A stretch of DNA of 12,595 nt from positions 2,845 to 15,439 of the forward strand of contig DOEX01000157.1 in the NCBI GenBank assembly GCA_003532515.1, written 5' to 3'. The notes beneath the pieces were generated by a model. That model made no database searches. It was not told the DNA's origin and saw nothing but the letters and a program-made list of their open reading frames with translations. How positions within the stretch are numbered: the stretch's first letter is position 1; each line of letters opens with the position of its first letter. The DNA comes from Anaerolineaceae bacterium (GTDB lineage Bacteria > Chloroflexota > Anaerolineae > Anaerolineales > Anaerolineaceae). This document shows positions 6,614 to 12,595 of the stretch, piece by piece. The position numbers and the translations under genes are program-made.

Positions 6614-7651
6614 TTAGAGAATCGCATCAACAATCACGCCACCACCCAATAACTGGTCGCCCAAGTAAAAAGCGGCGATTTGACCGGGAGTGATGTCGCG
6701 CAGGAGTTTGCTGGATGTAACGAGTATGCGACCATCCGCTTGAGGCTTAATGGTTACTTCAACTGGCAATGCCTTGTAACGAATTTTCACATCAAATTGC
6801 ATTGGCTCATGGAAGGATTGCCCTGAGATCCAATTGACCTGGTCAACAACAAAGGTGTCTGAGCCGAGGTCACGAAGAAAACCAACGATCAGACTGTTGT
6901 CACTTTTTCTTTTCTCAATAACATAGAGCGCTTCGGTGGCAGAAGGCAAGCCCCTACGCTGTCCAATGGTGTAATACGCCAGGCCTTCATGTTGACCAAG
7001 AAGCCTGCCATCTGTATGATAGATTGGACCAGACAAGGGAGGCTGCTCGGAGTGCTGCCTGAGGAAGTCGCGGTAGTCCGTGCAAGCCAGGAAACATAGA
7101 TCCTGACTATCAGGGCGGTTGGACACTGCCAAACCTAGTTCGGCTGCGATTTGTCGAATTTGAGGTTTGGTGTAGCCACCTAAAGGCAACACGGTGCGCT
7201 TGAGCATTTGCTGGGTGAGAAAACACAGCATGTAACTTTGATCTTTAGCCGGGTCTGCAGCTTTCCAGATCTGTGAAAAACCATTTTTCGCAATCTCCAA
7301 ACGGGCATAATGACCGGTAGCGACGTAATCTGCCCCGATTTGATCAGCTTTTTGTAAAATTGCACTCCATTTGATCTGACGATTGCAAGATACACATGGG
7401 CTGGGTGTGAGCCCATCCTGGTAGGCATCAATAAAAGGTTGAATCACCTGGGCTTTGAACTCTTTCCTGATATCCAGGAATTCAACCGGAAAACCGAGAT
7501 TATCAGCAATTTCCTGCACGTGATCGCGCTGGTTGTCATCGCCCCAGGTCAATAAGTTCAAACCATAGACCTGGTAGCCTTGTTTTTGCAGGAGGTGGGC
7601 TGCTATAGCGCTGTCCACACCGCCGCTTAGTGCGAGTACTACTTTTTTCAT
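6614..7651 (-). CDS. mnmA: tRNA-specific 2-thiouridylase MnmA
   Basis: Adds sulfur to the 2 position of the wobble uridine (U34) in tRNA-Lys, -Glu and -Gln, using ATP to adenylate the base and a persulfide on the enzyme. The 345-residue protein begins with the PP-loop ATPase motif LALSGGVDSA (6-15). The first sulfur-transfer cysteine is C86 in SPCVSCNRQIK, with C89 nearby; the persulfide cysteine is C186 in DSQDLCF. YVATGHYARL (109-118), DQSYMLCFL and YYTIGQRRGL are further family motifs. The C-terminal beta-barrel region ends at DAIL. No Shine-Dalgarno precedes ATG 7651; a TAAAAT box ends 10 nt upstream, so the mRNA may be leaderless or nearly so. It is not part of a visible operon. Confidence 0.96.
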   Translation of the reverse strand: MKKVVLALSGGVDSAIAAHLLQKQGYQVYGLNLLTWGDDNQRDHVQEIADNLGFPVEFLDIRKEFKAQVIQPFIDAYQDGLTPSPCVSCNRQIKWSAILQKADQIGADYVATGHYARLEIAKNGFSQIWKAADPAKDQSYMLCFLTQQMLKRTVLPLGGYTKPQIRQIAAELGLAVSNRPDSQDLCFLACTDYRDFLRQHSEQPPLSGPIYHTDGRLLGQHEGLAYYTIGQRRGLPSATEALYVIEKRKSDNSLIVGFLRDLGSDTFVVDQVNWISGQSFHEPMQFDVKIRYKALPVEVTIKPQADGRILVTSSKLLRDITPGQIAAFYLGDQLLGGGVIVDAIL

Positions 7652-7721
7652 AATGAGGAAATTTTAACCGAAACCATGAAAAACTAATTTTTTGTAGGGC
7701 GAGACAAAGTGCCCGTAGGGT

Positions 7722-7771
7722 ATTGAAAGCACCGGAAGAATGGATAAATGCGAGTTTAGAGTGCTTTCAAT
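7722..7771. repeat. Perfect 11-bp inverted repeat with 28-nt spacer
   Basis: ATTGAAAGCAC (7722-7732) and GTGCTTTCAAT (7761-7771) are exact reverse complements. The 28-nt interior is not strongly structured and no T run follows on either strand, so this is not a typical terminator. The arms lie 39 bp apart centre to centre. It could be a pair of operator half-sites, a tiny mobile element remnant or a processing hairpin. The 238-bp gap it lies in (7652-7889) holds no gene. Confidence 0.65.
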
Positions 7772-7817
7772 CCGCCAATAAAGAAACCTTGAAATAAAAG
7801 ATAGCTTTACAAAGTTT

Positions 7818-7835
7818 GTAGGATCGACGATCTAC
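7818..7835. repeat. Near-perfect palindrome downstream of the ABC genes
   Basis: GTAG-G-ATCG-A-CGAT-CTAC is an 8-bp palindrome with one extra G and a one-base centre. Related GTAGG-containing strings occur at 7694-7699 and 7715-7720, and on the minus strand near 7876-7881, so the spacer may contain decayed copies of a short intergenic repeat family. The tiny centre favours a DNA-level or cruciform site over an RNA hairpin. Confidence 0.4.
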
Positions 7836-7889
7836 CTCGACCTTGAATCAATCGGTGGAATATGCAAGCCTGTTCCCTACGCGATCGAC

Positions 7890-9710
7890 TTAAGGTTCCT
7901 TTAAATATTTACCGACTTCTTCAACATACTCTAGCGATTGGTGGCGGAAGTAGGTGTTGTAGAGCGAGGCATAATGCCCACTGGTCGCCAGCAATTGGTC
8001 GTGAGTACCTTCCTCAAGAATTTTGCCATGATCGAGCACGATGATGCGATCCGCGGATTTAACTGTTGAAAGCCGGTGTGCGATCAAAATGCTGGTTGAA
8101 TATTTGAGGATCAGGTTTAGCGCTTGCTGAATCTGTTGTTCAGTGAAGGGGTCAATGCTGGCGGTGGCTTCGTCCAGGATAAAAATGGAGGGTTTATGCA
8201 CCAATACTCGCATCAGGGCAACCAACTGGCGCTGCCCCATCGAAATGTGAGCGCCCCGTTCACCTACCTGCGTGTCGAGGCCATTGGAGAAAGTCTCGAG
8301 CCATTCGCCGTTTCCGATCATTTGCGCCAGCTGTAAGATATCCGCCCTGGTGATATCCGGTTTTGAGAATCGGATATTCTCCTCAATTGTGCCATCAAAA
8401 AGGAAAGGTACCTGGTTGACGATACCCATCTGCAGACGAAGGTCGCCCAAGTCATATTTACGTATGTCGATATCATCGATAAGCAGTTCACCTTCTTGAA
8501 ATTCGTAAAATCGAGCAACCAATCGAGCGATCGATGACTTGCCTGCACCCGTGTGACCAACGATTGCAATGTTTTCACCAGGCTTGATGTGCAGGTCAAA
8601 GTCAGTTAAAACTGGAGCTCCGGTAGAGTATTTGAAGACAAGGTTGTTGAAGTCAATTTTGCCCTTGATTTCATTGATTTCGAGCGAGTCGATTTGTTTA
8701 ACACTGTGTTCACTGTCAATCAGCGCAAAAATTCTCTCAGCAGCCGACAAACCAGTCTGAACCTGTGTCCAGTAGGAGGTGATACTCAAGATCGGCATTA
8801 AGAAGCGGTCACTGGAAAGCAATATCAAATACCAGGCACCTGCGCTTATCAGACCCTGAACAACCGTGAGCGCTCCAAAGTAAACCATCAATGCGATTGT
8901 CATCCCACTGAGAGTTCGCATAGTCGGAAAAACTATGGAGAGCACAAGTCCCCGCTGGACATTGACCTTGTACGAAGTCTTGTTGGATGCCTGAAATTCT
9001 TGATAAATCGTGTCTTCCTGGCGGAAGTTTTTAGCGATGGAAATGCCGCTAATTGTTTCTTTGATCGTAGCATTGACGTTTGCCATAGCCCGCATCCCAC
9101 GTGTGGTGACCTTGCGGGCGAGTTTACGATAGCTGGCAACGATCAGAACAACAAGCGGGACAAAAGCTAAGACGCCTAGAGCCAGATGCCATTCGGTCCG
9201 TAACAAGATAATAGCGGTGACCACAGATTGCAGCAAACTTGCGAGAACATCAGTGGTAAGCCTGATAAGCATCGAAAAGTCTTCGCTGTCCGTTGTAATC
9301 CTGGAAACAATTCGACCAGAAGAAAAGTTGTCATGAAAGGCAAGGTCCTGCCTGAGGGAAGCAGCGAAAGCGTCAACCGTCAGGTCGCGAATAACAAAGG
9401 CAATGATGCGCACCATGATCTTTCGCAGAAGGAAATAAAACACGAAACCCATTACTTCGATGAGCAGTACCGCACCTACAAGAAGGACAAAAACGTTGAA
9501 GGATGGGTCAACCGAAAGGGTACTGTCCAGGACCTTTGAAACCAGCACAGGTGGTAAGGCAGCTATGGTAGCCTGGACCATAACGATGAGCATAGCAGTG
9601 AACAACAACTTTTTATACGGTCGTGTATATATCCAGATTCGATCTAAGAGAGTTTTGTTGCTGTAACTGCGGTCATATGACTCGCCGGAGAGTCCTTGAT
9701 GGAAAGCCAT
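7890..9710 (-). CDS. ABC exporter half-transporter, catalytic-site subunit
   Basis: Type IV (ABCB-like) exporter subunit with a membrane domain followed by an ATPase domain, 606 residues. The membrane domain (about 34-320) has six predicted helices. Nucleotide-binding motifs: Walker A GHTGAGKS (385-392), Q-loop Q433, signature ISMGQ (489-493) in place of LSGGQ, Walker B IFILDE (509-514) with the catalytic glutamate E514, and H-loop H545. It follows its partner gene by 3 nt; its GGGGAGG ribosome site lies within the partner's last codons. In a heterodimer its Walker motifs would meet the partner's intact LSGGQ to form the active ATP site, while its altered signature goes to the degenerate site. 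Substrate unknown; drugs, lipids or peptides are typical for the family. Confidence 0.95.
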   Translation of the reverse strand: MAFHQGLSGESYDRSYSNKTLLDRIWIYTRPYKKLLFTAMLIVMVQATIAALPPVLVSKVLDSTLSVDPSFNVFVLLVGAVLLIEVMGFVFYFLLRKIMVRIIAFVIRDLTVDAFAASLRQDLAFHDNFSSGRIVSRITTDSEDFSMLIRLTTDVLASLLQSVVTAIILLRTEWHLALGVLAFVPLVVLIVASYRKLARKVTTRGMRAMANVNATIKETISGISIAKNFRQEDTIYQEFQASNKTSYKVNVQRGLVLSIVFPTMRTLSGMTIALMVYFGALTVVQGLISAGAWYLILLSSDRFLMPILSITSYWTQVQTGLSAAERIFALIDSEHSVKQIDSLEINEIKGKIDFNNLVFKYSTGAPVLTDFDLHIKPGENIAIVGHTGAGKSSIARLVARFYEFQEGELLIDDIDIRKYDLGDLRLQMGIVNQVPFLFDGTIEENIRFSKPDITRADILQLAQMIGNGEWLETFSNGLDTQVGERGAHISMGQRQLVALMRVLVHKPSIFILDEATASIDPFTEQQIQQALNLILKYSTSILIAHRLSTVKSADRIIVLDHGKILEEGTHDQLLATSGHYASLYNTYFRHQSLEYVEEVGKYLKEP

Positions 9711-9713
9711 CGT

Positions 9714-11468
9714 CTAAGCCTCCCCAAAAATTGCCTGGTAAGCAGGCGATGTCTTCATGAGATCTTCATGGTTTCCAACGGCTGAAATGCGACCTTTGCG
9801 CATGACGATGATCAGATCGGCCCAACGGATTTGAGAAAGACGATGAGTGATGATGAAGGTGGTGCGGCCAGTCGAGGCTGTTTTAATGGCTCTTTGGATT
9901 TCATCCTCGGTTTGGCTGTCAATTGCGCTGGTTGAGTCATCCAAAATCAGGATGCGTGGGTCGGTCAGGAATGCCCTGGCGAGTGCCAGGCGTTGACGTT
10001 GTCCACCTGAAAGAGTAGTGCCTCTTTCGCCAATCACAGTGTTGTAGCCATCCTCCAATTCATTAATGAAACCATCTGCCTGGGCATTCTGTGCCGCTAA
10101 GACGATCTCTTCCATCGTTGCATCTGGCTTACCAAAAGCTATGTTTTCGGCAACAGTCTTGGAGAATAGGAAAATATCTTGTTCGATGATTGATATTTGA
10201 CTGCGCAAGCTATCCAGCTTCCACTGACGCAAATCTATACCATCAATCAAAACCTGTCCGACTTCAGGATCATAGGTTCGATTGATAAGGCGGATAAGGC
10301 TGGTTTTGCCTGATCCGGTTTGGCCAACAATGGCGACAGTTTTTCCGGGTTCAACCGAAAAATTAAGGTCTGCAAGGGCCAGTTTTCCTTCTTCATAGGC
10401 GAAGGAAACGTTCTTGAATTCAACCTTTCCCTGGATACGGCTTACATGACCATCTGTGTTCTCGTCCAGGATGTTTTCCGCATTCATAACGTTTAACAAG
10501 CGCTGCGCTCCTGCCAGACCAGAAGAAATCATTGAGTAAGAGCGGATGGAGGTATTCGTTGGAAACCCCAACATTGACAAGGCACTGAAATACGACACCA
10601 CTGAACCAAGCTCAATTTGTCCCTGTCGGGCAAGAATCAGGGCATGGAGCAAACCGAAACCCATGGCGAGAGCCAGCAATAATAATGGCAGGAAGCGAGC
10701 TTCGATGTCGCCTTGCTTAATAGTTGCATCCCGATAAACTTGGGTATTCCTGCGGAAGAGGGATATCTCGTTCTCTTCCTGGGCGGCGGCTTTCACCGTT
10801 TCAATGCCATCGATGTCCTCAGCGAGACGGCTGTTCATCCGGCCAAAACTGGAGCGAACTTCAATCGTCACTGGTTTCAGAATTTTGAGAAAATGCCAGA
10901 TTGATAAAAAGTAGGTAATGATGAACAAAATCGGTGTGACTAACAGTGCCGGGTGGATAGAGGCACCAATAGACAATGGGATAAACAGGAAAATCAGCGA
11001 ACCAAAGACCATGTTGATGCCAGGACTAAATATGTAATTGACTTCACGGATATCGTTGGTAGCCCTTGCCATCAAGTCGCCGATAGATTGCAGACTGTGG
11101 AAGGTCATGCTCTTTCCGAGAAGACTGATGTAAAACTCCTCGCGCACATCGCGCTCGATCATCTGTGCGGTCACTTCAAAGCCGAAGTTGCGCATGAATT
11201 GACTCAAGCCGCGGATCAATTGGGTAATACCAATTAACGCAGCACTACGCAAGAAGAGATCGGTTGAAGGTTCACCGGAGGTGAGGTTGGTGAATACACG
11301 TCCAAATTCAACAGCTGGTACAGCAGCCAGGACCGCATTGCCAATAGCTCCAATCAATGCAAGCAAGAAGACTGGCCAGTGGTAAAGGGCATGTCCGGCA
11401 ACCCATTTGATTGGGCTCGACCTCCATGTTTTGTATTTAAAAGGTAACGAAAATTCGCTAATTGTCAT
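9714..11468 (-). CDS. ABC exporter half-transporter, degenerate-site subunit
   Basis: 584-residue partner of the following ABC gene. The membrane domain (about 20-320) precedes the ATPase domain with Walker A GQTGSGKT (382-389), Q430, canonical signature LSGGQRQR (486-493), Walker B ILILDD (506-511), D-loop SAID and H542. Position 511 is aspartate where the catalytic glutamate is expected, so its own ATP site should hydrolyse poorly, as in the heterodimeric exporters TM287/288, BmrCD and LmrCD. ATG 11468 is chosen because the extra 27 residues reached from a GTG at 11549 look noncoding and lack a ribosome site. No Shine-Dalgarno precedes 11468 and a TACAAT box lies 12 nt upstream, so a very short leader is likely. 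It heads a two-gene operon divergent from the regulator gene. Confidence 0.95.
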   Translation of the reverse strand: MTISEFSLPFKYKTWRSSPIKWVAGHALYHWPVFLLALIGAIGNAVLAAVPAVEFGRVFTNLTSGEPSTDLFLRSAALIGITQLIRGLSQFMRNFGFEVTAQMIERDVREEFYISLLGKSMTFHSLQSIGDLMARATNDIREVNYIFSPGINMVFGSLIFLFIPLSIGASIHPALLVTPILFIITYFLSIWHFLKILKPVTIEVRSSFGRMNSRLAEDIDGIETVKAAAQEENEISLFRRNTQVYRDATIKQGDIEARFLPLLLLALAMGFGLLHALILARQGQIELGSVVSYFSALSMLGFPTNTSIRSYSMISSGLAGAQRLLNVMNAENILDENTDGHVSRIQGKVEFKNVSFAYEEGKLALADLNFSVEPGKTVAIVGQTGSGKTSLIRLINRTYDPEVGQVLIDGIDLRQWKLDSLRSQISIIEQDIFLFSKTVAENIAFGKPDATMEEIVLAAQNAQADGFINELEDGYNTVIGERGTTLSGGQRQRLALARAFLTDPRILILDDSTSAIDSQTEDEIQRAIKTASTGRTTFIITHRLSQIRWADLIIVMRKGRISAVGNHEDLMKTSPAYQAIFGEA

Positions 11469-11480
11469 AATTCTGTCAAA

Positions 11481-11486
11481 ATTGTA
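11481..11486 (-). promoter_or_regulatory. Candidate -10 box of the ABC exporter operon
   Basis: TACAAT on the minus strand ends 12 nt before ATG 11468, which would give a leader of only a few nucleotides. No clear -35 box is seen at 16-18 bp spacing. Confidence 0.3.
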
Positions 11487-11506
11487 CCGTAACAGTCTGA
11501 AATAGG

Positions 11507-11525
11507 CATTTTTTTTGCAAAAATG
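11507..11525. repeat. AT-rich inverted repeat upstream of the ABC operon
   Basis: CATTTTT (11507-11513) and AAAAATG (11519-11525) pair perfectly around TTTGC. It lies just upstream of the candidate ABC promoter and could be an operator or an A/T-rich UP-type element. Low complexity makes chance likely. Confidence 0.3.
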
Positions 11526-11562
11526 GATGATCGTGCATGCGGCTACCACACCAATTGCTTCC

Positions 11563-11591
11563 TTGACGCATAAGTAGGGCTGGCTTATAAT
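11563..11591 (+). promoter_or_regulatory. Sigma70-type promoter of the regulator-kor operon
   Basis: TTGACG (11563-11568) and a perfect TATAAT (11586-11591) are spaced by the ideal 17 bp. Transcription should start near 11598, immediately before the palindrome at 11602-11620 and about 33 nt before the chosen start codon. Confidence 0.8.
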
Positions 11592-11601
11592 GTCTGGGAT
11601 T

Positions 11602-11620
11602 TGATTAATACTATTAATCA
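11602..11620. promoter_or_regulatory. Probable operator of the GntR/FCD regulator
   Basis: TGATTAAT-ACT-ATTAATCA is a perfect 8-bp inverted repeat with a 3-nt centre; GATTAAT occurs again at 11621-11627. It covers about +5 to +23 of the predicted transcript. Dimeric winged-helix GntR proteins bind palindromes of about this size, and a position just after the start site suits repression of the regulator's own promoter. That the neighbouring regulator binds here is an inference. Confidence 0.65.
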
Positions 11621-11630
11621 GATTAATAAA

Positions 11631-12311
11631 ATGAAAAACTCTAACTTTGCGCTTCTGTCTTATCTAGCATCGAATGCCAGAGAGGGAAAAAGTATCCCCA
11701 GTATTGCCCAATTGAGTGAAGACCTTGGTCTCAGCACCTCCGCGGTTCGTGAGCAATTAGAAGTTGCCAGGCAACTTGAACTTGTGGAAGTTAAAACCAA
11801 GACTGGGATTCAGACCTCCTCATTTTCTGCTGCTCCAGCTATCTGTCTCGCCTATCGCTACGGACTCGAAATGCAGCCGGATATAATTTGGGACCTTGTC
11901 TCCATTCGCCAGCACCTTGAACTGGCTTACTGGCAAGAGGCTGTAGGCCATCTTACAAAAAAAGATATCGATTACCTTAAAGAAATTGTAGATGCTGCCT
12001 TTAAGAAGATAAACAGCCTACCCGTTATCATTCCGATAGAAGAGCACAAGGAATTCCACCTTGCCATCTACCGACCTCTTAATAATAGTTTTCTGAACAG
12101 CATCCTGGAATCCTATTGGAGCATAAGCCTTGAATCCGGGATACATCTTCTAAGCGACAAGACCTATCTTGAGAATGTTTGGGCTTATCATCACAAAATT
12201 CACCAAGCAATTGCATCAAAAGAATACGATTTGGGTTATCAAGCCTTAATAACTCATTTCGAAATTGTCAGAACTCAAAGAAAAGCGGAAATTAAGCAGA
12301 GATTTGAATAA
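11631..12311 (+). CDS. GntR family transcriptional regulator, FadR/FCD type
   Basis: DNA-binding regulator of 226 residues. The N-terminal winged helix-turn-helix covers about 5-65, with SIPSIAQLSEDLGLSTSAVREQL (21-43) as the helix-turn-helix. The all-helical FCD effector domain covers about 83-215. H143 (EFHLAI), H188 (YHHKIH) and H209 (ITHF) match the FCD metal-binding histidines, so it may sense a carboxylate through a bound metal, as many of this group do. A TTG at 11601 in the same frame would add ten residues, but these are encoded by the operator palindrome itself, so ATG 11631 is preferred; it lacks a Shine-Dalgarno. The gene lies 14 nt before a 2-oxoacid oxidoreductase gene and is probably co-transcribed with it, so a 2-oxoacid or related metabolite is a reasonable but unproven effector. 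Confidence 0.9.
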   Translation: MKNSNFALLSYLASNAREGKSIPSIAQLSEDLGLSTSAVREQLEVARQLELVEVKTKTGIQTSSFSAAPAICLAYRYGLEMQPDIIWDLVSIRQHLELAYWQEAVGHLTKKDIDYLKEIVDAAFKKINSLPVIIPIEEHKEFHLAIYRPLNNSFLNSILESYWSISLESGIHLLSDKTYLENVWAYHHKIHQAIASKEYDLGYQALITHFEIVRTQRKAEIKQRFE

Positions 12312-12325
12312 GGAGAGTTTCATTA

Positions 12326-12595
12326 ATGATTGATGCTAGCGAGATTATATTGCAAGGCGACGGACCAATCGACAACGAGTTTTGTATAACGATTTGTACG
12401 GTTAACGGTTCAGGCAGCGCTACTGCCAATAATATTCTTTACCGAACTCTTTTTCACATGGGAATCCCTACGTCGGGGAAGAACATTTTTCCTTCCAACA
12501 TCAAAGGATTGCCTACCTGGTTTGTTATCAGAGCATCTGAAAAAGGTCACACCGGGAGGCAGCCGCACGATGATATCGTCGTTGCCATGAACCAG
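12326..12595 (+). CDS. korA: 2-oxoacid:ferredoxin oxidoreductase alpha subunit (partial, N-terminal gamma domain)
   Basis: First 90 codons of a gene running off the right edge. The conserved glycine-rich motif TVNGSGSATANN (25-36) and GKNIFPSNIKGLPTWF (51-66) match the gamma domain fused to the N-terminus of the alpha subunit in 2-oxoglutarate:ferredoxin oxidoreductase and relatives. These enzymes oxidise a 2-oxoacid with CoA and thiamine diphosphate, reducing ferredoxin; the thiamine site is normally in the beta subunit, which would lie beyond the window. AAGGAG lies about 10 nt before ATG 12326. The family match is strong, but the exact substrate (2-oxoglutarate or another 2-oxoacid) cannot be told from this fragment, so the gene symbol is provisional. 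Confidence 0.88.
   Translation, partial: MIDASEIILQGDGPIDNEFCITICTVNGSGSATANNILYRTLFHMGIPTSGKNIFPSNIKGLPTWFVIRASEKGHTGRQPHDDIVVAMNQ

Noticed and set aside
7652..7889. CRISPR-like or transposon-like structure in the repeat-rich spacer
   Set aside because: There are no regularly spaced direct repeats, no transposase and no target-site duplication; only isolated inverted repeats are present.
11469..11549. 27-residue N-terminal extension of the first ABC gene from a GTG at 11549
   Set aside because: The extension is cysteine- and phenylalanine-rich without family similarity, covers the AT-rich promoter region and lacks a ribosome site.

Overview
The window reads as a piece of a chromosome from an anaerobic bacterium, most likely Chloroflexota, class Anaerolineae. 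This is inferred from the mix of genes: a two-subunit glycine decarboxylase, a LysM/M23 secreted peptidase, a ferredoxin-linked 2-oxoacid oxidoreductase, moderate GC and short palindromic intergenic repeats. No marker gene fixes the lineage. The genes are dense and intact, and I see no transposase, prophage gene, CRISPR array or rRNA.

Layout. Positions 1-632 (minus) hold the N-terminal two thirds of plsX, which runs off the left edge. It is divergent from a tRNA-Leu(GAG) gene (698-779, plus) with a near-consensus promoter. A hairpin terminator at 783-811 works in both directions, between the tRNA and a convergent LysM/M23 peptidase gene (814-2259, minus). The peptidase gene is divergent from an exodeoxyribonuclease III/AP endonuclease gene (2281-3054, plus). 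A 69-bp imperfect inverted repeat lies between that gene and the convergent gcvH-gcvPA-gcvPB operon (6390 down to 3174, minus). Upstream of gcvH is a 223-bp hairpin-rich spacer, then mnmA (7651-6614, minus). A second repeat-rich spacer (7652-7889) follows, then two adjacent ABC exporter half-genes (11468 down to 7890, minus). A divergent promoter region leads to a GntR/FCD regulator (11631-12311, plus) and, 14 nt further on, the start of a 2-oxoacid:ferredoxin oxidoreductase alpha subunit gene cut by the right edge.

Functional groups. The gcv genes encode the lipoyl carrier and both halves of the P protein of the glycine cleavage system; the T protein (gcvT) is not here. The ABC pair has complementary defects in its nucleotide-binding motifs, as expected of a heterodimeric exporter with one catalytic and one degenerate ATP site. 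The regulator has a strong promoter followed by a 19-bp palindrome, which suggests an autoregulated regulator-oxidoreductase operon. PlsX, MnmA, ExoIII and the tRNA are housekeeping functions.

I found no clearly new multi-gene system. The parts most worth a second look are the structured spacer upstream of gcvH, the palindrome controlling the regulator-kor operon, the asymmetric ABC exporter and the intergenic inverted repeats.
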